Both the position numbers and the translations under genes were made by a program. Shown here in pieces: positions 51,590 through 60,749 of a stretch of DNA of 64,000 bases (its first letter is position 1; every line of letters starts with the position of its first letter). This DNA comes from Ascarosepion bandense (lineage: Eukaryota > Mollusca > Cephalopoda > Sepiida > Sepiidae), in assembly GCA_037127315.1 (NCBI GenBank), contig JBBBDQ010001154.1, positions 617,501 through 681,500 of the forward strand, read 5' to 3'. Under the pieces are notes generated by a model. The model ran no database searches. It saw nothing but the letters and a program-made list of their open reading frames with translations, and was not told the DNA's origin.

Positions 51590-52290
51590 ATATTAATTGC
51601 TGTATCTACACATTCTGGAGCCCTAATGATATGTCAAAGAGCATCTAAAAAAAAAAAAAAGAAACAAACTTGGGAATGACATTAATGAAAATAGACAAAA
51701 CCAAAAGGAAAATGTTTCCACATCTGTTTTATAGAATTATTCTTTTAATAGATGAACCAAAATGGAACTATATTTAATTTGCATACGCCCCATACCCATA
51801 AATTGATAGAAGTAAATCTTCTACACATTTGGAAGCGTTTGCTTATTTAAAATTCAAAATAGATTTTTCTTACTTTGAGTGGGGAGGCTAAGTTAAATGA
51901 TACAAGCTGATGACAGGTGCTTCTTTAAAGAAATACGGTGTTTATTACAGAAATAGATCCTGATAAGCATCAACCAAGCTTAAACAAAAACATTGACTTA
52001 CATAATAATTTGTAGTGTTGAGGTTGTGTAATTATAGGCCTTCCCATGTGACATTCAAAATGGGACCAGACGTTTTCTATGGGTGGAAATATTATTCAGT
52101 GTTTCTATAGCAATGTTTTGAACGAATCCAGAGTGCTGACGTGTTATCCAGTTTTTCATTTCTGTTAACCAGAAGACAATGCTTCTAGACGTGGTGATTG
52201 CCAAACTGTATTTTTGTTCTCCAAAATAAAACCCATAGATAAAATATCCCTGCTATTTATTTATTTTATATTCCTTTTCATACCAGCCAT
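51590..52290. other. Possible 3' flank of candidate exon; otherwise no gene
   Basis: A poly-A run at ~51645-51660 and AT-rich sequence. No further coding segment recognised. Confidence 0.3.
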
Positions 52291-52297
52291 TAGTCTA

Positions 52298-52371
52298 ACC
52301 ATGTTAAGCAATGTTGGGCCTGGTCAGTACTTAGATGGGTGGCCGCTTGGGAATACCAGGTGCTGTAAGAG
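52298..52371 (+). pseudogene. 5S rRNA-like sequence, 3' part (tandem unit 1)
   Basis: 'GTTAAGCAATGTTGGGCCTG', 'GTCAGTACTTAGATGGGTGG', 'GGGAATACCAGGTGCTGTAA' match 5S rRNA from its internal control region to the 3' end; the 5' third is missing. It is followed by linker 'TTTAGTGACGGACGTGCAT', then unit 2. Confidence 0.85.
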
Positions 52372-52390
52372 TTTAGTGACGGACGTGCAT

Positions 52391-52509
52391 GCTTATGGCC
52401 ATATCACGTTGAATACACTGGTTCTCGTTCGGTCACCAAAGTTAAGCAACGTTGAGCCTGGTCAGTACTTAGATGGGTGGCTGCTTGGGAATACCAGGTG
52501 CTGTAAGCG
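52391..52509 (+). pseudogene. 5S rRNA-like sequence, 119 nt (tandem unit 2)
   Basis: Full-length 5S-like: GCTTATGGCCATATCACGTT to ACCAGGTGCTGTAAGCG. The ends pair (GCTTA/TAAGC), the box A region AAGTTAAGCAACG and box C region GATGGGTGGCTGCTTGGGAA are kept. No T-run terminator follows; the sequence reads straight into a SINE A head. It is therefore the head of a composite retroposon rather than a ribosomal gene. Confidence 0.82.
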
Positions 52510-52676
52510 TATAGTGACGGTTGTGCATTGTGGTGCAGTGGATATCGGCTCGGAAAGAGAAATCGGTGAGCCGAGTTCAAATTCCAGTTGAATACCCTGC
52601 ATTCACTTAAGCACTGGTACCCTTGGGAAAGGTATTAATCCATCCCTTCCCTCCAGTTATGGATTAAATAACAAGG
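52391..52676 (+). mobile_element. Composite SINE: complete 5S rRNA head + tRNA-derived body
   Basis: 5S-like sequence (119 nt), an 11-nt linker (TATAGTGACGG), then SINE A from TTGTGCATTGTGGTGCAGTG through B-box-like AGTTCAAATTCC to 'TTATGGATTAAATAAC'. The distal half of long-form SINE A is absent, exactly as in the copy at 27149-27358. Two Pol III internal promoters (5S type 1 and tRNA type 2) are thus in tandem. Confidence 0.85.
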
Positions 52677-52679
52677 GTA

Positions 52680-53495
52680 GGACTTGGGGACCCTGCCCTT
52701 AAAACAAATCCCAATGAATCTTGATACTCGAAAATAAAAAAAGTATTGCTAGACACATAACTTATATAAAAAAAACAATAAATTGTTGAAAGAAAAAAGG
52801 TATTACCAGCAATAAATGACCCATCGAGGTTGATATGCAATAAAAACAAAACAACCAACCAATCTCATTGTGCCTGCCCCATCTATTTTCCTTCCCTTTT
52901 GCTACATGTCCTGCTCACCCCCCCCATTTCTGTCAGTTAAGAACGGTTCTTTTACTGTCATTTCTTTTTTCTTGGATTCATGAGAACTGCTTTTTATCTA
53001 CATTGCTCTTTCACTAATATTTTTCTCTCTAATTCCATGTTTATTTTCAAGGGATTTTGTTTATTTGCACCTATACATCATACCTTCATTTGTTTCATAA
53101 TCTCTAATTTTATCCCAGCCACAAGTAAAATTTCTGGAGTTCTTCAAGTGTTTATGCTTTCTGATTTTTCTTGGGATGTTAAAATTTTTGCTGCCATTCT
53201 GTTCAAATTGTTTTTGTCTTGTCATTAAAGCTAATGTTATAACCCGGAAACGGTATAATCGCAAAGCATGACCTTTGTACAATCAAGCAAAAACTCGCGA
53301 CACTCTAAAACTCTTTAGTGAATGTCTCATGTAATGATATCCTGAAAAAAGTTAGAAATCATGAGAAAGAAAGTTAAAAACATTTCAAACTTTTTATTTA
53401 TTTAAAATAAATTAACTTTATAAATGTCGTTTGTCTGCATCATTTAAAACTAAAAACTCTTCAATTAAACATTTGACAAGTTTCAAATTTTGTGT
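52680..53495. other. No recognised gene
   Basis: Lies downstream of the dynein poly-A candidate. 'TAAATGACCCATCGAGGTTGA' near 52815 resembles 24203-24225, a short shared fragment. Confidence 0.35.
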
Positions 53496-53499
53496 TCTC

Positions 53500-53505
53500 T
53501 TTATT
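53500..53505 (-). terminator. Candidate polyadenylation signal of the dynein gene
   Basis: AATAAA on the minus strand about 105 bp past the dynein stop codon. Its placement suits a short 3' UTR. Another AATAAA lies nearer 53390. AT-rich DNA yields such hexamers by chance, so the choice is uncertain. Confidence 0.4.
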
Positions 53506-53609
53506 TTAAAACTTTAGATGACATTGTGAACTTCCTGTCACCAAACTGGAATGGTTATAGATGTTAGTCTGCTTCTGTCAATATTTCAGGAAATTTTCTG
53601 GCAATGTTC

Positions 53610-53871
53610 TTAGTCGTCAGTCTGACAGAGTAAGGCTGTGCCTCGCTTTATCCAATGTTGAACAGGTTTGTTTGTGTCAAGCAGAATGGATAGTACAAAG
53701 TTTGTGGAATGACCAGTTGTTGACAGGGTGCCTTTCCTTTCGCTTGTCTTGTAGACGGGGCACTCGTAACGTCGATTATCTTCACCAATGGCATCTTTGT
53801 TGCTGGGTTTCAGCCAAATAATTGGCATTGCTTCCACCAGGATGCGAAGTAATTGGTCAGCCAATAATCCT
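53610..53871 (-). CDS. Axonemal dynein heavy chain, terminal coding exon
   Basis: Last exon of an axonemal dynein heavy chain, the force-producing ATPase of ciliary and flagellar arms. The exon opens after a strong acceptor (pyrimidine run, then TGTGCAG, read on the minus strand). Its first base completes a Glu codon split by the intron, and it runs 86 further codons to TGA. The protein reads EGLLADQLLRILVEAMP, then PIIWLKP, YECPVYKTSERKG, TLSTTGHSTNFV and HWIKRGTALLCQTDD-stop. The YKTS..RG..LSTTGHSTNFV block and the C-terminal WI.RG.ALLCQ are the signature C-terminus of this family, which packs beside the motor ring. The phase matches the donor of the exon at 55067-55158. No in-frame stop or frameshift is seen. 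The sequence resembles the inner-arm group (DNAH1/3/7/12-like), but I cannot assign the paralogue. Confidence 0.93.
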
Positions 53872-54169
53872 CTGCACAGGAAGGGGAAAAAAAAATAAAG
53901 AATTGGTCAGACGCTATATTTAAGGGAGGAACAAGTAGAAGTGCAGCAACGATAACAGAATGTCCTGATTGAGCTCGGATTGTAAAATTAAGTCAAAGAT
54001 TCTTTGATTTATTAAAAGATTTTGTGTATAGTTTCTCTTTGAATTTCGGGGTGGGGAACGGTGGGGTGGGGAAATGTTCATCTACATGCAGAGACTCTTG
54101 TTTGCTTCTTTGTTGTCAACGTCACAATATTTGTTCTTGCTACACTACCCATGTTTACAACTATCTCAA

Positions 54170-54300
54170 TCGCCTTGTGGCTTAGTGTTGATTCAGGAAT
54201 TTGATAACATGGTAATTGTGAGTTCAATCCTGGAGATTGTCTTTGTTGGCAGTGCATACTTGAACTCACGGGGAGTCATAACTGAGCAGTACTAAATAAC
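54170..54300 (+). mobile_element. Possible tRNA-derived SINE fragment
   Basis: TGTGGCTTAGTGTTGATTCA (A-box-like) and GTGAGTTCAATCCTGG (B-box-like) about 40 bp apart, inside the last dynein intron. Other body features not identified. Confidence 0.45.
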
Positions 54301-54304
54301 AAAA

Positions 54305-55060
54305 CTAGAGATATCCATAAAACATGGCCAGTGGAATGGCAACAGTTTCCTACTCATCATTATCATTAAACGCTCGTCTCCAGGCTAGGATGGATTAGAC
54401 GAGGTTTTCCTGATGGCTCTTTTCCAGGCCTCTCAATTTTGTGTAAGGTCTGACTATAATCTCAACTTTCTTTAGTAAGCTGGGTCCTTATTTTACATGG
54501 TCTACCCATCATGAAATATTGAAGCAATTTTACAACTGGATACCCTTATTAACACCAGTTAAGGAAACTGAAAGATTACCTATCAAGGTTAAATTGTGTA
54601 GAAAAGGTAGGCTACACTGAGTAGGTGTAGAGGGTTTTATTTCAGAGATTTCCTTCTCTTAAGCTGCTATCCAAAGCTAAAGACCCAGCCTAAGCAGTTC
54701 AACCTCATTCTTAAAAAAAAAAACTAAGGTTATAAGCACAACAGTCAAAATGTTATAACAACAAAAATGTTGACAATAATCTGCATGTTTTCCATAATTT
54801 CATTTTTATAACCCCCTCCCCCAACCTTGTGAGATTTTTATCTGTCCAGATGACTTGGATATCAATTTTGAATTGGGAGAATTAAAAAAAGAAAAAATTA
54901 AAAAAGAAAAAATTGTTAAAAACTAGTTTAAGAAAGCTAAAAGTTAATGCTGAATTGATTAACAAGATGTTCTGATTGAAGAGGCTTTTTAAAATGTTAA
55001 AAGAAAACGTTCATTTTGATTGTTTTTTTTAATGTAAGCAATTGGCAAAAGAAAATTGTT
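54305..55060. other. Dynein intron sequence
   Basis: Intronic on the minus strand between the last two dynein exons. No further element recognised. Confidence 0.6.
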
Positions 55061-55066
55061 TCTTAC

Positions 55067-55158
55067 TCTTCTCGATTCCATCTAGCCCCATCCAAAAATA
55101 GGCCATAAATGTAAGCTCCGTCATCTGGAGAAGTGTCACAGGTACTAATAGGCAACAC
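55067..55158 (-). CDS. Axonemal dynein heavy chain, penultimate exon
   Basis: A 92-nt internal exon with acceptor TATTTATAG and donor GA^GTAAG on the minus strand. It encodes [14 protein letters not shown] followed by [16 protein letters not shown], plus two bases (GA) of the next codon. The motif P-D-D-G-x-Y-x-x-G-L-F-L-x-G-A-R-W-x-R is the conserved C-terminal segment of dynein heavy chains just before the final domain. Entry phase 0 matches the end of the 60605-60742 exon. Exit phase 2 matches the terminal exon, whose first base restores Glu. It is too short to stand out by ORF length; the overlapping 60-codon ORF in another frame is a shadow. Confidence 0.92.
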
Positions 55159-55387
55159 CTATAAATAGGAATATATAGAAATGCAAACACTTGAATACCT
55201 AATAATTTCAAGAGAACTTTCAGAAAATATTCAAATTTAAATCTTTTTAGACAAGGTTAATATTTTTTTAGCTGTCAGGAAAGGAAAAAAAAATGCTACA
55301 AACCTGCCATGATAAAATTTTACACTGGGTTTTAAAAGCTCTTCCTAAATATACAACCTGATGACTTTTTTGGGAATAGTAAAGTAG

Positions 55388-56297
55388 TGGATCAAGAATC
55401 TCTACTGGCAGGAAACCGCTTGCATACGGACAGGTAATGAATTCAGCAGTTATACAAAGATTGTTTTCACCAGATCTATTCAACTTGTAAAACAAGACTA
55501 TTCTAAGAACCCTAGAAGTTATGCCAGGATTCACCATCAGAGGCCACATTTTAAACAATATACAGTGCTGATAGCAGACACAGAAAGGAAACAAAGTAGC
55601 TGAAGAGAGTGACAAGAAAGGACAACAAATAAACTGCAAGAAAACCGAATGCATGGTCATCAGCAAAAAGGGCAGCCCAAAATGCCAAATACAGGTGAAG
55701 GACACTAAAATCAAGCAGGTACAAAAATTTAAATACCTGGGAAGTGTTCTAACAGAAAATGGAAAGTGCAAAACAGAGATCCGAATGCGAATTGGTATGG
55801 CGAAGGAAGCCTTCCACAAGTTAAGTAAAGTATTAAGAAACAGGACAATTTCACTAGAAACAAAGAGAGTACTGGATTGCTATGTGATGTCGGTTCTTCA
55901 AAATGGTAGTGAATGCTGGACAATAACATCAAAGATGAAGGAAAAACTTGAAGCAACTGAAATGTGGTTCTACAGAAATCATGGACCGAGCATGTGAGCA
56001 ATGATGAGGTTGTAGGAAATGAAAAGAAAATTAATACTGGGCATCAGGAAGAGACAAATTTCCTGGGACATGCAATGAGGAAAGAGGGCTTGGAGAACCT
56101 GATACTAACAGGCCAGACAGAGGGAAAAAGAGACACAGGAAAGCAACGGATAACATATTTGAAGGACTTAATCAGGTGGATGATGGAACGAGGGTTGCAA
56201 TAGGAGAAGGTGTGCTAAGAGCCACCAGGGATAGGGAGATGTGGAAAGCCATGATCGCCTACATCCTGAGGGGACATGGCACGTAAAAGAAGAAAGT
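55388..56297 (+). mobile_element. RTE-like LINE copy E, 5'-truncated, in dynein intron
   Basis: Plus strand, matching 33030-34025 of copy A: 'ATCAAGAATCTCTACTGGCA', then the thumb (GSPKCQIQVKDTKIKQVQKF, KYLGSVLTENGKCKTEIRMR) and C-terminus (VLDCYVMSVLQNGSECWTIT). The catalytic region has lost the YADD segment by a small deletion. It is antisense to the dynein gene. Inactive. Confidence 0.87.
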
Positions 56298-56564
56298 AGT
56301 GGATATAAACTTTGAACATATTGCAGAGTCACTTAGTGGTTACGAGTTCAATCCCTGAACCAGACCAAATGAACAAGAACAGTAGCTGAAATGTTGTCTA
56401 CAAAAACCAAAGATGCAAAAAATAGTGTGAAGAACTCAAAATATATTTTCATCGGCTCAACTATGAAATCTTCCAAATACATGGACTCAGAAATCAGTGC
56501 TACTTTCAGTTGAAATTCATAAAAATTTTCTCTTGAAACAATTTTTCAGGAAAATTTTCTCCAT

Positions 56565-56760
56565 GTCCACTGTTACTGATGGGGGTGGGTTTCCTTCCTT
56601 GCATTTTATCTTAAATAGTGTAGAACATTAACATCTTGATTGTATCAGAATTTCAGAGTGATATGTGCTATGCCTTTACTTGCTGTTGCTGTAGAAAGTT
56701 CTCAAGTAATGAGGTTTCTGTTATTTACTAACCATTTGATCTGAGAAAAACTGATTGTAC
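56565..56760. repeat. Dispersed repeat related to the 115-bp array
   Basis: 'TGTTACTGATGGGGGTGGGT', 'TTTCCTTCCTTGCATTTTAT', 'AGTGTAGAACATTAACATCT', 'TTGCTGTTGCTGTAGAAAG'. Same order as 2708-2905 and the array at 63122-63640. Confidence 0.55.
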
Positions 56761-56825
56761 AAAACCGACAATTTAGATTTTTCTGAATGAGTTTATTGCC
56801 ATGCATGATATATTTTTCTTTAATT

Positions 56826-57270
56826 TTTTTTTTTTTAAACATTTCATCCTAAGCAAGATCATTATTAAAATACAAGGGTTTATTGAATGAGAAGAAATGA
56901 GGGGGGAAGCATTGAGAGAGAGAGAAGATAACAATTGACATTGAAGTTCAAAGTTGACTGGAAAGAGTGCGAGAGAAGAAACTGCTAGCATTTGGTTACA
57001 TCTAGCCAAATATAAAATGAGATCTTGCTGCCAATCTATTATCATAAAAGAATCTTTAAATGCATAGTGTGGTAGCAATATTCAGTGCATGGATGAATGG
57101 CAGACTTATGTGTAAGATAGATTCTGGTGAGGCATGACACACTGAAGTAATGGACCTAGCAATTAATTCAATAACATTAGTCTGAGAAGGCAAAATGAAG
57201 TAGCTCCTCAGGAGGTTAGCATCAGTCATACTGATTAACGTTTCAGTTAGTTAACAACATCTCAGGAATT
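56826..57270 (-). mobile_element. CR1/Jockey-like LINE, decayed 3' end, in dynein intron
   Basis: The minus strand ends in poly-A next to 'GATCTTGCTTAGGATGAAAT'. Further in, 'AATGGCAGACTTATGTGTAA', 'TAGCAATATTCAGTGCATGG' and 'CTTGCTGCCAATCTATTATC' parallel the 12.2-12.7 kb part of the better copy. Sense with the dynein transcript. Confidence 0.65.
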
Positions 57271-57271
57271 C

Positions 57272-57945
57272 CTCGTTAATTCATCTTAGTGTGTTATATC
57301 TCTTGCTTCTTCCATTGATGCAAAATAGCCAACAAAACTTTGTAGGTACAATTTGAAATAAGAGAATAAGAGTGAATGAAATGGTACACATGTGAGGTTT
57401 TAACAACTTCTAGAGCAGACATAACATTGAAATAAACACATTTAAGTGAGTTTAAAATTAAAGATGGTACGTTAAGGTGTAAGACTAAAAAAAAATGCTG
57501 ACACTTAATTTTACTACAGCTTGTGTAAAAAAAAAAATTAGAGGCAAACAAGCAACATTATGTTAGAGACTCCAAGTTTTCATTAATATTCAGGACACTT
57601 GATCTAGTGAATAAAATTGATTCCCTTTAGCAATGCTTAATCAGAAGATTGTGAATTCAGTCCCTGCGGTAGGTAGTGAGAAAAATCATCATTTCTGATG
57701 AGCAATTTCATTAAATAAAATCAACAAGTACAAGATAATTGAAAGGATGACAACCATCTGGCCTTGTCGACTGAATAAAGGGTTTGCTTAGAAAATCACT
57801 GAAGGTAGTTAGAAATACAAATGTCAAAATAGTGACAATAATAACCAAGATCGTTCTGTGTGGATTAGTGTTCTAATCTGAGAGCTTTTCACTTTTTTGA
57901 TTGGTTTTTAATGTTTTTTCTTAAATTTATTTTTAAGATGAGATT
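57272..57945. other. Dynein intron sequence
   Basis: AT-rich. A B-box-like 'TTGTGAATTCAGTCCCTGCG' near 57648 may mark an old SINE. Confidence 0.4.
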
Positions 57946-57946
57946 T

Positions 57947-57949
<3 letters not shown>

Positions 57950-57988
<39 letters not shown>
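57950..57988. repeat. (TA)n microsatellite
   Basis: TA tract about 40 bp before the fold-back palindrome. Confidence 0.95.
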
Positions 57989-57991
<3 letters not shown>

Positions 57992-58027
57992 GTATATCGA
58001 GGCAGCAAGTAATTTTCTAAACATATT

Positions 58028-58145
58028 CCATTATTATTAATATTATCATTATTGTTAGAGCTATTGTTAAGTTAAACTCATTATATAGTTTATGAGTTTA
58101 ACTTAACAATAGCTCTAACAATAATGATAATATTAATAATAATGG
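58028..58145. repeat. Perfect 54-bp inverted repeat at PLE 5' end
   Basis: Arms 58028-58081 and 58092-58145 are exact complements around a 10-nt loop. The right arm is the first part of a Penelope-like coding region; the left arm is its inverted copy. Confidence 0.93.
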
Positions 58146-59068
58146 TTTACATCAAAATAAACATAACACTATTAACTTATACTATTGCAACCAAATACAT
58201 AATAATTATAAACAAGATGAAAAAACTCTCAAAAACATAATACATAGAAATGTTAAACCAGTCGAAAGTAATAATCAAATTAAACTCATTATATATTATA
58301 AAAAGTTTAAAACAATTGACCTCATAGTCTATAATAACCCAACAAGCACTAAACTAAATTCTTTACAAAAAACCAATGTAGTGTACCAATTTACATGCCC
58401 ATTCAGAGATTGCATCTCTGATACTAATCAAAAACCTAGTACATATATTGGTTTTACCACAACCACGCTCTCCCGTAGACTTACATGTCATCTTTCTGAT
58501 CAGAGTACTATTAAACAACATTTCTCTGAAAAACAAACATGTAGGTAATATCAGACAGATTTTGGTCAACAATACGGTGATCCTTACTCATACACACAGT
58601 AAGAGGAACCTGCAGATATTGGAAGCCATGTTCAATCAAATCAAAACAACCAACACTCAATAAAATCAACTTTAAAACAGGAAATAACATATTACATTGC
58701 ATTTGACTAGATGGTTTTGTTGTCATTTCGCGCTATCCCGCGGTGTGACGTCATAGAACCGCATCGCAAACTTAAGAACTGCGTTTATTATTTTTGGTAA
58801 CTATTGCCGTTGCCAAGTGGAGTTTTATGTCAACACAAAGTAAAATCGTCGGTGATGGTGGATTTTATAATATTTCAGTTTAAACTACCTCTCTGAAGAT
58901 GGCTCATGTGAGCCGAAAGCTTAGAAGAAAACCAATTATCCAAATGTTGGAGAATTTTTGTCTTTATTTTCAATTGAAATTAACAAAACAAAAACAAAAA
59001 TACGATGTTTAGAACGGCTCATGATTAAACATAATAGACATTCATTGTCTCTTATATTTAATAGAATA
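58092..59068 (+). mobile_element. Penelope-like element lineage 2, GIY-YIG part and 3' region
   Basis: Open from the palindrome: NNDNINNNGLHQNKHNTINL..., IKLIIYYKKFKTIDLIVYNN, PTSTKLNSLQKTNVVYQFTC, PFRDCISDTNQKPS, TYIGFTTTTLSRRLTCHLSD, QSTIKQHFSEKQTC, then a frameshift (58535-58540) into VGNIRQILVNNTVILTHTHS and NLQILEAMFNQIKT. N-V-V-Y plus Y-I-G-F-T-T-T-T-L-S-R-R-L is the GIY-YIG endonuclease of Penelope-like elements. The 3' region carries 'GGTGTGACGTCATAGAACC', a hammerhead-like motif and the tail ending in TA. Sense opposite to dynein, inside its intron. Confidence 0.88.
58888..58928 (+). ncRNA. Hammerhead-ribozyme-like motif, PLE lineage 2
   Basis: Stem I TCT/AGA, core CTGAAGA, stem II GGCTC-ATGT-GAGCC (5 perfect pairs, one extra T at its base), GAAA, minimal helix III AGCT (self-complementary, so only a dimer would fold), H17 = T. 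Core sequence is intact. Confidence 0.6.
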
Positions 59069-59080
59069 TATATATATACC

Positions 59081-59105
<25 letters not shown>
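59068..59105. repeat. (TA)n microsatellite
   Basis: Terminal TA tract of PLE lineage 2. Confidence 0.95.
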
Positions 59106-59109
<4 letters not shown>

Positions 59110-59111
<2 letters not shown>

Positions 59112-60600
59112 AAATACTTTTCATTGAAAGTGATTTTTCTATGAAAATGCTGATTGAACTGATTACCTGCCAATTTGTGTTCAGATCCCCTACTTGTGTC
59201 CATCATCCAGCCGTCCGAGCATGAAAAGAATGAGTGCCTACTTTTCTAATTGACACATCCAAATGATACATTTCAAAGCACGGTATGAAGTATTGCTTTT
59301 TATTTCCCAAATGCCATGCACGGATGAGGTATTTCTTCACATGACTGATTTTTCTAAGTTATGCTCTAGTAAACCAGAAATCTACCAGTTGATTCATGGG
59401 AGTCGTTACCCCAGAGAGAAATGAGTGGCTGACTTGCATCAGTTCTTCATCAGCAGTCACCATTAAAACAGGACGCAGATGTAGATTTTTTTTCCCTCTT
59501 TTTCTATAGTGCTACAATTTTAAAGCCTTATTATTGTGTCATGTAATTCTGGTTGCTGTTGAAATTTTAGAGAATTTTCTGTCTGCAAATTGAAATGAAT
59601 TTTGTAGCAGAGAACCTGATAGAATTGTAACCAAAACTTATAGAGAAGGATAAAGGACAATTAAAAGGAGAACAGTCTCAAAAAAGTTTCTAACATAGGA
59701 TTATTCATTGTGCAAATCAAATAGCAGGCCAATATGACATCATCTTCATTTAGTGGAATTTTCTCCGCATTCCATCAAAGTCCTTTATCTCTGGAGGAAA
59801 CAAATTTATGTCCAACAAAGAACTGAGTTAAATGTAAAGCTGAAGTGGTACTTCTTGACTTTTAATTTGACAGGATTTTGGCAGCTGATTGTAAACCATG
59901 ACAGACGACACATGATCTTCCTATTAACCATTTACAAATCTGTATTTGGCCTTATACCAGGCATAGTTGATAAACAAACTAAACTAAAGACAGTGAAATG
60001 GTTTTTGTGACAATAACCATAAGTTATTTGTAAAAATCAAACACTTGTTACTTTAAATTCAGTTGTGAAAATGTTTGGGAGAATTCATAATGGAAGATAA
60101 CTGAAGCATAGGTGAGCATTATTAATTATTGACAAGCATTTCTTTAATGTTAATTGAAGTTTCTTTTTATTGCAATTATCCACACTATTTATCTGACCAT
60201 TAGTGAGCAGTACTGATTGGAAATAAAAGAAAAAGTTCTCGGCAACACTCAATGATGTATATATATTTTTTTTTGTTTACATCTCAGGAAGCATGCCCCC
60301 CCCCCCCTACAATATAGACTTTACAGCTGGCAAAACAAGTGCTACTAGCAAGGATGTTAATTAGATGAAATATTGTCAACTTTGAAGTGATCTACATGTG
60401 TTTACTTATCAATCTGAATATTTATCGATTAATCCTCAACAATATATAATGGCTGACAATGTTTCATCTTAAAAAAAGAAAATTACATTTGAAAGCCTGA
60501 ATGTTTGCACAATTGTTTCAGTTCAGAGATTGATTTCTCTAAACTGAATTGTGAAGCAAATAAAGAAAACAAAAAACAAACTTAATACAAATGAATTTAC
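59110..60600. other. Dynein intron sequence
   Basis: Contains a 14-nt C run near 60296. The 85-codon ORF at 59753 (+) has no motif I recognise. Confidence 0.55.
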
Positions 60601-60604
60601 TTAC

Positions 60605-60742
60605 TTGAAAGTCAAAGGCGAGAGTATCGATAGGAATGGTATACTTTCTGGCATAATTCTGCATGACTCCAGTGAGAAAAGCTTGGGTAAAGAAGAAGCC
60701 AGACACCCAGAAGGTAGATGGTTTGCCGTTATCAAACCAATC
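60605..60742 (-). CDS. Axonemal dynein heavy chain, internal exon
   Basis: A 138-nt exon of exactly 46 codons, phase 0 at both ends. It has acceptor TTTTATTCTTTAG and donor CAA^GTAAGT (minus strand). It reads [18 protein letters not shown] then [19 protein letters not shown] and IDTLAFDFQ. The [24 protein letters not shown] pattern is among the most conserved segments of the dynein heavy chain C-terminal region. It lies about 5.4 kb upstream of the next exon; the intron between them holds RTE, CR1-like and Penelope-like debris. No upstream exon was found between 60743 and 64000, so the rest of this roughly 4000-residue protein should lie beyond the right edge of the window. Confidence 0.94.
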
Positions 60743-60749
60743 CTAAAGA

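Noticed and set aside
52391..52509. Functional 5S ribosomal RNA gene
   Set aside because: It lacks a downstream T-run terminator, has changes in stem-forming positions and is fused to a SINE body with a second partial 5S unit upstream.
55029..55211. 60-codon minus-strand ORF over the dynein penultimate exon
   Set aside because: Wrong frame; the spliced phase-0 frame gives the conserved dynein sequence instead.
57690..57720. CTGATGA near 57697 (+)
   Set aside because: Followed by GCAATTTCATTAAAT without GAAA in register; no stem II.
59440..59465. CTGATGA on the minus strand as a hammerhead core
   Set aside because: No GAAA at suitable distance and no stem II.
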